Source: Ureibacillus massiliensis 4400831 = CIP 108448 = CCUG 49529
GTDB taxonomy: Bacteria > Bacillota > Bacilli > Bacillales_A > Planococcaceae
Length of the DNA stretch: 60,647 bases
Reading direction: 5' to 3'
Assembly: GCF_000772965.1 (NCBI RefSeq)
Contig: NZ_JPVQ01000024.1
Location: 1-60,647 of the forward strand
The notes under the pieces are model-generated. The model had not been told where the DNA came from. It saw only the letters and a list, made by a program, of their open reading frames with translations, and searched no databases. Made by a program: the position numbers and the translations under genes. Shown piece after piece: positions 1 to 9,328 of the stretch (positions are counted from its first letter, which is position 1; each line of letters starts with the position of its first letter).

Positions 1-404
1 CTCTGTATTTTTCGTTGCAATTCTCTGCACTTTTCTGTTGCAAAACACACTAACAAAGGCTTTCGGCTATATGGTCTCCCGAGCCTAATGTTGTCGAATC
101 TATCGATATAAATAAATAGAGTAAAGAAGAATTTAAATAAATCTGTTTTAATAGGTTTTTTTATAACGTTAAAAATCTTCACAGTTAAGTAAGTTCAAAA
201 CAAAAAATAAATCTGTGGAAAATTGCGGACAAAAGAGTAAACAACTGATCTATATTATTCGCATTCGAATTGCGATAATTTCCTCTAAACCAAAAATTTA
301 GAATTTCAGTAAAATAAATTAAAGTAAAAATATAAACATTTAGCACGATCAAATTTAGATATATATATATTCAAGAAAAAATGAAAAATATACTTAATGA
401 AAAA
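1..404. other. intergenic region, no gene recognised
   Basis: No open frame with a ribosome site and no structured RNA was recognised here. The stretch is very AT-rich, especially 120-400, and lies downstream of the leftward LysR gene. No convincing intrinsic terminator for that gene was seen. Confidence 0.5.
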
Positions 405-1298
405 TCACTTACTCTGTACTTTTATAATGTCTTTAAAATATGCATGGCAATGTTCAATAAATTTATTAATAATTTTTGCTTGATATGTGTTGTTATGTTG
501 TAGTAGACCAATTTTACGTGTAAAAGGTCCGTTTTTAATACGTAAATGTTTTAACTTTTCTTCTGATAAATCGATTGCTGTATGTGGAGTAAACGAAACC
601 CCTTTTCCATTTTTTATTAGTTGTAAAATAGTTGTAGCTTCCTCAACCTCAACACGATATTTTGGAACGAAATTATATCTTAAACACAGACTATCGGTAA
701 ACTGACGATAGGAATAATTGGTTGACAAACCAATAAATGGCGTATCTTTAAAATGTTGCAAATCAATTTCATTAAAATTTGAAATTGGGAAAGTCGAAGG
801 TACTGTGAGGAATATTTCCTCTTCAAACAAAGGTATCCATTTAATATTTGGATGTGTAAATTCACTTGCCGAAATACAAATATCGTATCGTCCATTTTCG
901 ATAAAGTTGTAGAGATTCTCCTTTGAAAGTGAGACTTGTTGGTAATGGATATTCGGATATTTTTCCATAAAGGAATCTACTAAATTTGTAAATATATATG
1001 GTAGGGTTGTAATTATAGACAAGCTTCCGTTGTCCTCTTCTCGATGCTCTATTAATGCCTTTTCTAAGTATTGTAATTCTTTAAAAATTTGTTTTACCCT
1101 TGTAAACAAAAACTCTCCGTTTTTATTCAATGAAATGCGTTTACCACTTCTATAAAACAAATCCATTCGTAATTCATCTTCTAAAGTTCGAATCGCCTTA
1201 CTTAAAGCAGATTGGGAAATTAATAATTCTTTAGAAGCAGATGAGACGTTTTCATACTTTGCTACAGTGTAAAAGTATTTCAGTTTTAATAAATCCAT
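405..1298 (-). CDS. LysR-family transcriptional regulator
   Basis: A 297-residue LysR-type regulator, the normal length for the family. Residues 1-60 form the N-terminal winged helix-turn-helix (SQSALSKAIRTLEDEL region). The rest is the periplasmic-binding-protein-like effector domain, typical of regulators that sense a small acid or CoA-pathway intermediate. The ATG is preceded on the minus strand by AAGGGGG, a strong ribosome site that fixes the start. It is transcribed away from the catabolic operon that begins with the GntR gene across a 550-bp region, an arrangement usual for a LysR protein controlling its divergent neighbours. Its effector cannot be told from sequence. Confidence 0.9.
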   Translation of the reverse strand: MDLLKLKYFYTVAKYENVSSASKELLISQSALSKAIRTLEDELRMDLFYRSGKRISLNKNGEFLFTRVKQIFKELQYLEKALIEHREEDNGSLSIITTLPYIFTNLVDSFMEKYPNIHYQQVSLSKENLYNFIENGRYDICISASEFTHPNIKWIPLFEEEIFLTVPSTFPISNFNEIDLQHFKDTPFIGLSTNYSYRQFTDSLCLRYNFVPKYRVEVEEATTILQLIKNGKGVSFTPHTAIDLSEEKLKHLRIKNGPFTRKIGLLQHNNTYQAKIINKFIEHCHAYFKDIIKVQSK

Positions 1299-1375
1299 TT
1301 TATGTCCCCCTTATTATTATCAATATTTATTTGTTGAGATTATTTTAAATTTAATTGAAATTCCAGTGAATTATT

Positions 1376-1393
1376 AAATCGTAACTGTTTATA
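1376..1393 (+). repeat. operator-like direct repeat, copy 1
   Basis: AAATCGTAACTGTTTATA. A second copy at 1688 differs at only two central positions. Two such copies 312 bp apart inside a regulator-flanked intergenic region suggest protein binding sites. No binding protein can be assigned. Confidence 0.45.
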
Positions 1394-1687
1394 ATCATCA
1401 ATTTTTTAAACTTTTTACTGTTTCTTTACATTATTAAACGTTAATTTAAAGTGTTATTTATGAATATTTAAGAGAAAACAAAAATGTTTATTTAAACGTA
1501 AATTAAGATACAAGAGATATTTAAAGTAAACTAAAATTGCTACTTATACTCACCTTATATTCCATTAGGTTATATCTATATGAATTATTGGTAATTCCAG
1601 AAATGTTTATTAGGATTTATAATCAAATCAGAAACTCAAGTATTTGATTATTTTTTATATTCAGAAATCTTGGTAGGTGAATATACA

Positions 1688-1705
1688 AAATCGTAATCGT
1701 TTATA
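1688..1705 (+). repeat. operator-like direct repeat, copy 2
   Basis: AAATCGTAATCGTTTATA, 16 of 18 bases identical to the copy at 1376. It lies about 150 bp upstream of the GntR start. Confidence 0.45.
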
Positions 1706-1781
1706 TCCCAAAAGTTCACTGATAAATATTGAGAAAGCGATTACATTTTGTTTAAACCTTAAATTTCTTTTTTATATATCA

Positions 1782-1799
1782 TATATCATATATGATATA
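1782..1799. promoter_or_regulatory. perfect 18-bp palindrome, candidate GntR operator
   Basis: TATATCATATATGATATA is its own reverse complement. An extra ATATATC half-unit precedes it directly. It lies about 55 bp upstream of the GntR-family start, where FadR/FCD regulators often bind to repress their own operon. The base composition is very AT-rich, so chance palindromy is possible. Confidence 0.4.
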
Positions 1800-1852
1800 C
1801 ATTCCATAAATTTTAAAAAATTCCAAAAAGATATAGATTGGTGGTGATTATT

Positions 1853-2557
1853 TTGAAAGGTTATAGAACAAAAAAAGATATTATTTATGAAACTTTGAAA
1901 AAAGAAATTTATGAAGGTTTTTATGAATTTAATGAAAAATTAGTAATTACTCATATAGCGAAAAGATTTAGTAGTAGTGAAATCCCTGTTCGTGAAGCTT
2001 ACAACCAATTAAAATCCGATGGTCTGATTGAATTCAAGCCACATATCGGTGCAGTAGTGAGTAGTTTATCAAAAGAAGATATAAAAAATATCTTTGAATT
2101 ACGGATTGAGTTGGAAGGCCTTGCAACTAGATTGGCTGTTGATCATTTAAATGAATCAGATCTAGAAGAGCTTCATGAAATAATAGGTGAATCTAATAAT
2201 GCAATTGAACAAGATAATTATTCTTTGTATGAACAGAAAAATATTGAATTTCATATGAAAATATATAATAAATGTAAAAATCCGCTTCTAGTAAAGACGA
2301 TTAAAGATTTATGGAATAATACAAATCGCTATCCATCTGTTTTTAAAAGTAATATGGAACATGTAAAGATATCATTACAAGAGCATGAAGATATTTATCA
2401 TGCACTTGTGCAAAAAAATAGTGTGATTGCTGAAGAAAAAATGCTGAAACATAAGGCAAGAGCTGGAAGAGAAATTTTACGAATTGCTCAAAAAGAATTT
2501 TATGAAAAAATAGATGAGTCAAAGATGAAGGAAATACAAAATATACAAAGATTGTGA
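1853..2557 (+). CDS. GntR-family (FadR/FCD type) regulator
   Basis: Transcriptional regulator of about 234 residues. An N-terminal winged HTH (about 1-65, with the usual EIPVREAYNQLKSDGLIE segment) is joined to an all-helical FCD ligand domain carrying spaced histidines (EFHMKIY and KHKARAG motifs) that bind metal or an acid ligand in this family. I chose the TTG at 1853 because the GGTGGTGA ribosome site lies just before it. An upstream in-frame TTG at 1838 would overlap that site. It is the first gene of the catabolic operon and probably regulates it in response to a pathway acid. The ligand is unknown. Confidence 0.85.
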   Translation: MKGYRTKKDIIYETLKKEIYEGFYEFNEKLVITHIAKRFSSSEIPVREAYNQLKSDGLIEFKPHIGAVVSSLSKEDIKNIFELRIELEGLATRLAVDHLNESDLEELHEIIGESNNAIEQDNYSLYEQKNIEFHMKIYNKCKNPLLVKTIKDLWNNTNRYPSVFKSNMEHVKISLQEHEDIYHALVQKNSVIAEEKMLKHKARAGREILRIAQKEFYEKIDESKMKEIQNIQRL

Positions 2558-2589
2558 TTTTGAATATAAGGAGAGTGAATTAGGATTAA

Positions 2590-3456
2590 ATGAAAATTAT
2601 TACCTATCTAGAAGAAAATAAAATTTGTGTTGGAGTAGTGCAAGAAGACAAAATTATAGATATTTCAGATGAATTTCCAAATGTATTAACAATCATTGAT
2701 CAGGGTGATGAAGCGATTCAACGTATTCGTAGTAAGTTAGCATCGAAGACACATTTTAGATCATTTGAGAAAAAGAATTTGTTATCACCAATTCCGAAAT
2801 TGAGGCGGAATATTATCTGTGTGGGTTGGAATTACTTAAAACATTTTGAAGAACGTACCAGACAAGATATTAACTTACCTGATAAGCCAACTGTTTTTAC
2901 AAAAGCTACAGAGTCAATTGCAGGACCATATGAAGAAATACCGTACTCTACTAAATTTACAAGTCAGTTCGATTATGAAGCAGAACTTGCGATTGTTATA
3001 GGAAAAAAAGGTAAGCAAGTTTCCGAAGAAAAAGCTATGGATTATATTTTTGGTTATGCATGTGCTAATGATTTAAGTGCAAGAGATGTACAAAATGCAC
3101 ATGGCGGTCAATGGTTTTTAGGGAAAAGTATGGATAAGTCTTGTCCTTTAGGTCCTTGGATTGTCACAAAGGATGAGATTGAAGATATTCAAAATTTGGA
3201 TATTAGTTGCAAGGTCAATGGTGATGTTGTTCAGTCTAGCAATACAAGTCTTATGATTTTTCCAATAAGACAAATAGTTTCGGAGATTTCCAAAGGTATG
3301 ACACTTATGCCTGGTGATATTATTTTGACTGGGACACCTTCTGGAATAGGTGCAAAACGAAACCCTCCACTTTTGTTAAAACAGGGCGATGTAGTAGAAG
3401 TATCAATTTCAAAAATTGGTAGTATTAAAAATCTAATAGTGGAACAAAAAGTTTAA
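2590..3456 (+). CDS. fumarylacetoacetate hydrolase family protein
   Basis: A 288-residue member of the FAH superfamily, which hydrolyses or isomerises C-C bonds in 2-oxo acids at the end of aromatic and related catabolic routes. The small N-terminal domain is followed by the catalytic fold with the metal-binding acidic set (FDYEAELAIVIGK, NDLSARDVQ) and the conserved GKSMDKSCPLGPW and TGTPSGIG motifs. The ribosome site AAGGAGAG is somewhat distant from the ATG. It follows the GntR gene by 32 bp and is probably co-transcribed. The exact substrate cannot be read from sequence, and decarboxylase or isomerase activity is equally possible. Confidence 0.85.
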   Translation: MKIITYLEENKICVGVVQEDKIIDISDEFPNVLTIIDQGDEAIQRIRSKLASKTHFRSFEKKNLLSPIPKLRRNIICVGWNYLKHFEERTRQDINLPDKPTVFTKATESIAGPYEEIPYSTKFTSQFDYEAELAIVIGKKGKQVSEEKAMDYIFGYACANDLSARDVQNAHGGQWFLGKSMDKSCPLGPWIVTKDEIEDIQNLDISCKVNGDVVQSSNTSLMIFPIRQIVSEISKGMTLMPGDIILTGTPSGIGAKRNPPLLLKQGDVVEVSISKIGSIKNLIVEQKV

Positions 3457-3485
3457 TTTCCTAAAATTATAAATGAGGTGAAAAT

Positions 3486-4265
3486 ATGTCTTTTAAAGTA
3501 GATTACAGTAAATTTATGTTATATCCAAAAAATTCGATAAAAGTAGATGAAGTAAACAGTGTTAATGGGATTGTATGGAAAACAGGTTCAGAAGGCGAAA
3601 AAATTTGGATGGGTTATTTAATTGTTGAGTCAAAAGCAGCTTCTACTCCTCAACATCATGAAAATTCAGATACAGTACACTATGTGTTAGAAGGAGTAGT
3701 GAAGTTTTATTATGGTGAAGGTTATCAAAAATTTGTGGAGCTAGGTAAAGGTGATTTCATATATTTCCCACCATATGAGCCTTATAAACTTGAAAATGAG
3801 AGTACTAGTAAAGTAACAATTGTTACAACGATGGCTCCTTATTATAAACTAGTAAAAATTACGGAAAGTGATTCTGTAGTTAATCCTTCAGGTATAAATG
3901 AAGATTTAGAAGTATTAATTGTGAGAGAAACAGAATTAAATGACTCAACAAATCAAACAGATAATTTGCCTAGAAAAACAGCAGTTCAAGCACCTAATTT
4001 ATGGATTGGTCGTGTTTCAGGTGCGCCAGCAAAAGATTCAGGTGCACACCATCATGGTGAAGCGGAAACAGCGGGATTTATTGTAAGTGGCAATACACGT
4101 ATATTACACGGGGATAATTATGAGAAATATTCCGATATAACACCAGGAGATTTTTTAAGGGTTCCTCCATATCTTCCGCATATTGAAAGAAATTTAAGTG
4201 AAACAGAGTCAGTTGAGTTTTTAACTGCGCGAAATCCTAAAAATATTGTCGTGAACTTAGATTAA
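3486..4265 (+). CDS. bicupin protein
   Basis: A 259-residue protein with two cupin barrels. The first contains a PQHHENSDTVHYVLEG metal-site motif around residues 56-71. The second contains HHHGEAETAGFIVSG around residues 188-202, with the downstream PPYLPH histidine. Bicupins of this kind include gentisate-type dioxygenases, but several relatives are not dioxygenases, so the reaction is open. It has a GAGGTG ribosome site and sits 29 bp after the FAH-family gene. The pairing with an FAH-family hydrolase suggests oxidative or hydrolytic processing of a ring or enol intermediate. That is inference. Confidence 0.75.
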   Translation: MSFKVDYSKFMLYPKNSIKVDEVNSVNGIVWKTGSEGEKIWMGYLIVESKAASTPQHHENSDTVHYVLEGVVKFYYGEGYQKFVELGKGDFIYFPPYEPYKLENESTSKVTIVTTMAPYYKLVKITESDSVVNPSGINEDLEVLIVRETELNDSTNQTDNLPRKTAVQAPNLWIGRVSGAPAKDSGAHHHGEAETAGFIVSGNTRILHGDNYEKYSDITPGDFLRVPPYLPHIERNLSETESVEFLTARNPKNIVVNLD

Positions 4266-4316
4266 TAGCAAATTTAATATCAGAAAATTACGAAAATTGT
4301 AAAGGTGGGTATACAC

Positions 4317-5273
4317 TTGAGTTTTCCAAAGTATGTAAAAATCCGAGAAGTAGGGCCACGAGAAGGGATGCAAATCGAAGAAACCCATGTTGCAACCGAG
4401 AATAAAATCCGCATTATTGATTTATTGTCTGAATGCAATATTCCTATCATTGAAGTTACTTCGTTTGTTAGCCCTAAATGGGTACCTAAAATGGCAGATG
4501 CGGAACAAGTAGCAGCGGGCTTTAAGAAATTCCCTAATATTAAATATGAATGTTTATATTTAAATGCAAAAGGAATTGAACGTGCTCAAGCAACAGGTAA
4601 GTTTGACTTAGATGGCGTTTTAAGTATTACAGCAAGTGAAACATTCTCTAAAAAAAATACAAATCTATCTATTGAAGAAACATTTAATGAAATGGAAAAA
4701 CGTATTCAAACGTTAAATGACTATAATGTCCCTATAACTACCCTGGCTGTCATGACAGCGTTTGGTTGCACATATGAAGGGGACAAAAATCCTAAACAGG
4801 TAGTGAACTTAATTAGTCGTTCATTTGAAAAAACGAATGAGTTTGGGATTCAACCAAGTAACATTCTTTTAGGCGATACAGTAGGTTGGGCAAACCCAGT
4901 TACAACTGAAAAATTAGTAGCCCTGCTACAAGATAAATGGCCAGATAAAAATATTGTAATGCACTTACACGATACACGAGGTATGGGAATAGCCAATGCT
5001 TATGTGGCATTAAAAATGGGAATTACACAATTTGATTCGTCTGTAGGAGGATTAGGTGGTTGTCCATTTAGTGGTGCAAAAGGAGCAGCTGGAAATATAG
5101 CCACAGAAGATTTAGTGCATATGTGTCATGAGTTAGGAATCTCAACTGGCATAGATTTAGATAAATTAATTGATGTAACTCGAGAAATAGAACATATTTT
5201 AGGGCGTGATCTCTCAAGTAAAGTAGCGAAAGGTGGGACTCTCGATTCCTATCGTCAACGTGCCACTAGTTAA
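4317..5273 (+). CDS. hydroxymethylglutaryl-CoA lyase family protein
   Basis: About 318 residues of the HMG-CoA-lyase/DRE-TIM family. VGPREGMQ near the N terminus supplies the catalytic arginine and the loop. HLHDTRGMGIANA contains the metal-binding histidine pair. GGLGGCPFSGAKGAAGN carries the catalytic cysteine loop. HMG-CoA lyase splits 3-hydroxy-3-methylglutaryl-CoA into acetyl-CoA and acetoacetate, the last step after carboxylation and hydration of a 3-methyl-enoyl-CoA. I chose TTG 4317 because AAAGGTGGG precedes it at normal spacing. It is comparable to B. subtilis YngG, and the neighbouring genes match the other Yng proteins. A longer-chain 3-hydroxy-3-methyl substrate is possible. Confidence 0.85.
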   Translation: MSFPKYVKIREVGPREGMQIEETHVATENKIRIIDLLSECNIPIIEVTSFVSPKWVPKMADAEQVAAGFKKFPNIKYECLYLNAKGIERAQATGKFDLDGVLSITASETFSKKNTNLSIEETFNEMEKRIQTLNDYNVPITTLAVMTAFGCTYEGDKNPKQVVNLISRSFEKTNEFGIQPSNILLGDTVGWANPVTTEKLVALLQDKWPDKNIVMHLHDTRGMGIANAYVALKMGITQFDSSVGGLGGCPFSGAKGAAGNIATEDLVHMCHELGISTGIDLDKLIDVTREIEHILGRDLSSKVAKGGTLDSYRQRATS

Positions 5274-5286
5274 CAATAAATATAAA

Positions 5287-5672
5287 CTTAATCTTATTTC
5301 TTTAACTGAATGCTTATTTAAAGATATCTTCCTTCCGGATGATGCCTTACTAGGAATAGATGGAAATGGTTTTAACAACTAATGTGACAATTAAATAGTG
5401 AAAGAATTATTCAAGTTAATGCCTGTGTAGACGGTGCACCACGTTGTGTAGATTTACCATTACTTATTTAACAGAGCATGAGAAATTCGATAAACGTATC
5501 TCAATCAGCAAGTTACCCGATATTTTAGCAGAGAGTAGAAGCTGCTAGAGCATTATTAAATCAAACAGCGTTTAGCTACAATGAGGGGAATGTATTAATT
5601 TCTATGACGAAAGAAATTATCTCTAAATATATGTTACAAGCGGAACGTTTTAAACAATCAATTACTAATTAA
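5287..5672 (+). pseudogene. degraded acyl-CoA dehydrogenase remnant
   Basis: The 414-bp gap between the lyase and carboxyltransferase genes translates in shifted frames into pieces of an acyl-CoA dehydrogenase. In order they are LFKDIFLPDDALLGIDGNGF (from 5314), SERIIQVNACVDGAPRCVDL, DKRISISKLPDILAE, and VEAARALLNQTAFSYNEG running to a stop at 5670-5672. These match the central and C-terminal domains, the part that starts with the conserved F-[ED]-[DN]-V-x-V-P motif. The N-terminal half is absent and several frameshifts and stops interrupt the rest. The position matches the dehydrogenase (yngJ-like) expected in such a cluster. The step must be supplied elsewhere or bypassed. Confidence 0.8.
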
Positions 5673-5687
5673 GAAGGGGGATTTATT

Positions 5688-7253
5688 ATGACAGCTGTCA
5701 ACCAGGCAATGGGTATAGATGCAGAAGTGTATGAAAAAATAGCAGAACTCAAAACGTCTGACAACCGTTCGTACTACAAAAAACTAAAAGAAGCAGGAAA
5801 GATGTTCGTCCGTGACCGAATCAAGTATTTAATCGATGAGGACAGCTTTGAAATAGAAGATGGATTGTTTGCACGGGTAAAAGAAGAGGACTTTTTACCG
5901 TCAGATGCGGTGGTCACATTAGTTGCTAAGATTAATGGTAAACCTGTTGCCATTATTGCTAACGATATGACAGTAAAAGCAGGAACATGGGGAATTAAAA
6001 CGATTGAAAAGATTATGCGTATGCAAGAATTAGCTAGCAGACGTAAAATTCCGTTAATCTACATGATTGATTCGGCTGGTGCACGATTAAATGAACAATT
6101 TGATACTTTTATCGATCGTCGCCATGCAGGGAATATTTTTTACAATACCGCTAGACTTTCTGGGAAAATTCCACAAATTGCGTTAGTATTTGGACCATCG
6201 CCTGCCGGAAGTGCATATTTACCAGCCTTATGTGATTTTGTTGTCATGGTTGATAAAAATGCGAGTGTTTATTTAGGATCACCTCGTATGGCCGAAATGG
6301 CGACAGGGGAAAAGGTATCCATGGAAGATATGGGGGGAGCCCGTATGCACAATACCGTAAGTGGCTTAGGCGATAAGTTAGTCGAAACAGAGAAAGAGGC
6401 ATTGGATGCTGCGAAAAAATATTTAAACTATATGCCTCAAAATTGGGAAGAAAAAGTACCATTAATTGAACCTATTGAACCGGTAGTAGGTAAAAAGATT
6501 GAAGATTTAGTACCGAGTAATCAACGTGTACCAATGGATATGTACCCCGTAATTGAGCAATTAGTGGATAAAGATTCTTTCTTTGAATTTAAAAAAGAAT
6601 ATGCAAAAGAAATTATCACTGGTTTTTCTCGTATTGGTGGAAGAGCAATTGGGATTGTTGCAAACCAAGCAAAAATAAAAGGGGGGGTATTATTCCCTGA
6701 ATCTGCTGAAAAGGCAGCACATTTTATTTCATTATGTGATGCGTACAATATTCCTCTATTGTTCTTAGTCGATTTACCAGGATTTATGGTAGGTAGCACC
6801 GTTGAAAAGAAAGCTATTATTCGTCGTGGAGCTCGTATGTTATCAACGGTAGCAAATGCTACAGTACCACGAATTAGCGTAATTGTTAGAAAAGCATATG
6901 GTGCAGGTTACGTGGTAATGTCTGGAGCTTCTATGCAACCAGATGCTTGTATTGCACTACCACAAGCACAACCGGCGGTCATGGGTCCTGAAGCTGCGGT
7001 AAATGCTATGTATTTCAATAAAATACAAGCAATTGAAGATCCTGAAGAAAGACAACAATATATCAATGAGCAAAGGGAAAAATATAACGATGACATAAAC
7101 GTCTGGAGTGCAGCATCACAATTATATATTGATGATGTTGTACCTGGTGATAGATTAAGGAAAGACCTAATAAGTCGATTTGAACTTTATTGCGCGAATA
7201 GAGATATTTTAGAAAATATTTCTACAAAGAAAACCGTAATTAGAAGAGGATAG
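5688..7253 (+). CDS. acyl-CoA carboxylase, carboxyltransferase subunit
   Basis: A 521-residue carboxyltransferase (beta) subunit of the propionyl/methylcrotonyl-CoA carboxylase class. It moves CO2 from carboxybiotin to an acyl-CoA. Two crotonase-like halves are visible. The N half has the acyl-CoA oxyanion glycines (FGPSPAGSAYLPALCDF) and the C half has the biotin-side segment (PGFMVGSTVEKKAIIRRGARML and YGAGYVVMSGASMQPD are its hallmarks, given here as short parts of the motif). The GAAGGGGG ribosome site precedes the ATG. With the separate biotinyl and biotin-carboxylase genes it makes a three-part enzyme like B. subtilis YngE/YngHB/YngH. The lyase neighbour favours a methylcrotonyl- or geranyl-CoA type substrate. 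Confidence 0.88.
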   Translation: MTAVNQAMGIDAEVYEKIAELKTSDNRSYYKKLKEAGKMFVRDRIKYLIDEDSFEIEDGLFARVKEEDFLPSDAVVTLVAKINGKPVAIIANDMTVKAGTWGIKTIEKIMRMQELASRRKIPLIYMIDSAGARLNEQFDTFIDRRHAGNIFYNTARLSGKIPQIALVFGPSPAGSAYLPALCDFVVMVDKNASVYLGSPRMAEMATGEKVSMEDMGGARMHNTVSGLGDKLVETEKEALDAAKKYLNYMPQNWEEKVPLIEPIEPVVGKKIEDLVPSNQRVPMDMYPVIEQLVDKDSFFEFKKEYAKEIITGFSRIGGRAIGIVANQAKIKGGVLFPESAEKAAHFISLCDAYNIPLLFLVDLPGFMVGSTVEKKAIIRRGARMLSTVANATVPRISVIVRKAYGAGYVVMSGASMQPDACIALPQAQPAVMGPEAAVNAMYFNKIQAIEDPEERQQYINEQREKYNDDINVWSAASQLYIDDVVPGDRLRKDLISRFELYCANRDILENISTKKTVIRRG

Positions 7254-7282
7254 ATAAAATACTTAATAAGGTTGGATGAACT

Positions 7283-9007
7283 ATGATTTCTCTAAATGAT
7301 AGAAGAAAGTCGTTTTTAAGTAAAAGCAAAAATTGGCTTCCTGAACCTATTCACAAATTTTTCTTTAAAATGGCTGATCAATACAAAGATAACGATTTTA
7401 TTATAGATGAGAATAAAACTTTGACATACAAGGATGTCATGGTTCAAAGTAAACAACTTGGTGCAGCATTATTTAGCATTGGTTTACAAAAAGGAGAACA
7501 TGTTGCATTAATTTCACCAAATTATGGCGAATTTATAGTTTCTAAGCTTGGTGTTGCAGTAGCTGGCGGAGTATTAGTTCCATTAAATTACAGATTAAAG
7601 AAAGAAGAATTTAGTTATTTGATTAATCAATCAGATTCTTCTTATGTAATTACACTTGATGTATGGAACTCTACGGATTTTATTTCGATGTTAAAGGAAC
7701 TTTGCCCAGAAGTGTTTCAGGGTGAAAGCTCTATAGAATTTCCTAAACTTAAGAAAATCATTGTATTTTCACCTCAAGGAAAAAAATACCCTGGAACTAT
7801 TGATTTCAATGATTTGATATCTTCAATAGAAAGTGAACAGGCTGGAAATATGCTTAAAGATTTACCAGAACAAAATGTAAACGATATCACTGACATAATG
7901 TACACTTCTGGTACAACATCTTTTCCTAAAGGTGCGCTTATAACACACAATATGATTTGGCGTAGTGCATTTGGTAGTTGTATTAACCGTGGATATCAAG
8001 AGAGTAGAAGAATTTTTGTTCCGATTCCGTTTTATCATTGTTTTGGATATATCGAGGGTATTATTGCTGTATCAATGGTAGGTGGAACATTAATAACACA
8101 AATTAACTTCAATGAATCGGAAGCATTAGACCTTATGGAGGCTAAAGAAGCTGATGATATCCTCTGTGTACCTACAATCGCAATTAAAATTCTTCATGAG
8201 CAACGTGCAAAACCACGTAGAAATTTGAAATTTTCAGCAATGTATTGTGCTGGTGCGGAAGTATCAATCGCATTATGGAAAGATCTTAAAGCTGTATTTA
8301 ATATCAACGAACTAATAACGGGATACGGAATGACAGAGTGTGCAGCAGGAGTATTACAGACGTCTCCAGAAGATGATATCTCATTTCTTAGTAAATATGT
8401 AGGTCATGTTATTCCTGGGGGACATTTAGGAATTAAAGAATTGTGTGGTAATAATATCCAATTTAAAGTAAAAGATCTAGAGACTGGTGAAGATTGTCCT
8501 ATTGGAAAAGCAGGAGAACTTGTTTGCAGAGGTCCATTAGTTACAAATGGATATTATAAAAAGCCTGAAGATACCGCAAAAGCATTTGACGAAGATGGAT
8601 GGTTGAAAACTGGAGATATAGCTGTTATTGACGATAATAGTTATATTTCTTTAGCCGGTCGAATTAAAGAAATTTATCGAATAGGTGCTGAAAATGTAGC
8701 CCCGAAAGAAATTGAAGATATCCTAACAATGCACGAAAAAATTAGTCAAGCCTATGTAATTGGTGTACCAGATGAGATTATGGGCGAAGTTGGTATGGCT
8801 TGGATTGTACCAGAAGTTAATGAAACATTGACGGATAAAGAAGTATTTGACCATGCCATGAAAAATCTAGCAAGATATAAAGTCCCGAAATATATCAAAT
8901 TAGTCGAACACTCCGATCTTCCAATGACAGCAAATGGAAAAATTCAAAAATATAAACTTAAAGAAATCTATTTCGAAGAAAAAGAAAAACTTCAAACATT
9001 ATTTTAA
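7283..9007 (+). CDS. AMP-forming acyl-CoA synthetase
   Basis: A 574-residue adenylate-forming ligase that activates a carboxylic acid to its CoA thioester with ATP. It shows the P-loop-like motif YTSGTTSFPKG, the GYGMTE motif, the hinge with GRIKEIYRIGAENV and the C-terminal lysine region TANGKIQKYKL. The length suits the fatty or branched acid ligase group (B. subtilis YngI is the nearest contextual parallel). It starts 29 bp after the carboxyltransferase gene with an AAGGTTGG ribosome site. It is the likely entry enzyme of the pathway for the acid brought in by the TRAP transporter. Substrate specificity is not deducible. Confidence 0.88.
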   Translation: MISLNDRRKSFLSKSKNWLPEPIHKFFFKMADQYKDNDFIIDENKTLTYKDVMVQSKQLGAALFSIGLQKGEHVALISPNYGEFIVSKLGVAVAGGVLVPLNYRLKKEEFSYLINQSDSSYVITLDVWNSTDFISMLKELCPEVFQGESSIEFPKLKKIIVFSPQGKKYPGTIDFNDLISSIESEQAGNMLKDLPEQNVNDITDIMYTSGTTSFPKGALITHNMIWRSAFGSCINRGYQESRRIFVPIPFYHCFGYIEGIIAVSMVGGTLITQINFNESEALDLMEAKEADDILCVPTIAIKILHEQRAKPRRNLKFSAMYCAGAEVSIALWKDLKAVFNINELITGYGMTECAAGVLQTSPEDDISFLSKYVGHVIPGGHLGIKELCGNNIQFKVKDLETGEDCPIGKAGELVCRGPLVTNGYYKKPEDTAKAFDEDGWLKTGDIAVIDDNSYISLAGRIKEIYRIGAENVAPKEIEDILTMHEKISQAYVIGVPDEIMGEVGMAWIVPEVNETLTDKEVFDHAMKNLARYKVPKYIKLVEHSDLPMTANGKIQKYKLKEIYFEEKEKLQTLF

Positions 9008-9092
9008 TGTTAATTACAGCTATCTTATTCTGAATATTCTATATTTAATGAATTATTAGATTTTATAAAAACGTTAAAAGGAATGATTATCA

Positions 9093-9302
9093 ATGGAAAT
9101 TTTATCAAATATGTCAGGCAGTGTATGGAAAATTAATGTCAATATAGGTGATCAAGTAAATAAAAATGATACAGTTGTGATTTTAGAGTCAATGAAAATG
9201 GAAATACCAGTCGAATCCTCATTTGAAGGTGAAGTAGAAGCAATTTTAGTAAATGAAGGTGACTTCGTAAATGAGGATGACGTCATAATAAAATTAAAAT
9301 AA
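9093..9302 (+). CDS. biotinyl carrier protein
   Basis: A 69-residue stand-alone biotinyl domain. The ESMKMEI motif places the biotinylated lysine at residue 35, in the centre of the two repeated beta-halves, as in all biotinyl domains. It has no N-terminal extension, so it resembles the small YngHB/PycB-type carriers rather than AccB. An AAAAGGAATG ribosome site precedes it. It shuttles carboxybiotin between the biotin carboxylase encoded next and the carboxyltransferase encoded upstream. Confidence 0.9.
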   Translation: MEILSNMSGSVWKINVNIGDQVNKNDTVVILESMKMEIPVESSFEGEVEAILVNEGDFVNEDDVIIKLK

Positions 9303-9328
9303 TGTCACTCAGATAGAAAGGTGATTAA

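Larger units (their letters stand above)
1299..1852. promoter_or_regulatory. divergent LysR/GntR control region
   Basis: This 550-bp gene-free stretch separates the leftward LysR gene from the rightward GntR gene. It holds a direct repeat of AAATCGTAAYYGTTTATA (1376 and 1688), an 18-bp perfect palindrome close to the GntR start (1782-1799), and long AT-rich runs. No small gene with a ribosome site was seen. Both regulators plausibly act here, which is inference from layout. Confidence 0.5.

Noticed and set aside
70..77. ATGGTCTC identical to the end of the tRNA-Val gene, possible attachment repeat around the catabolic region
   Set aside because: Only eight bases match and the flanks diverge at once, so chance is the better explanation.
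1733..1748. A cre-like sequence (GAGAAAGCGATTACA) for catabolite control
   Set aside because: Spacing between the conserved G and the CG does not fit the consensus.
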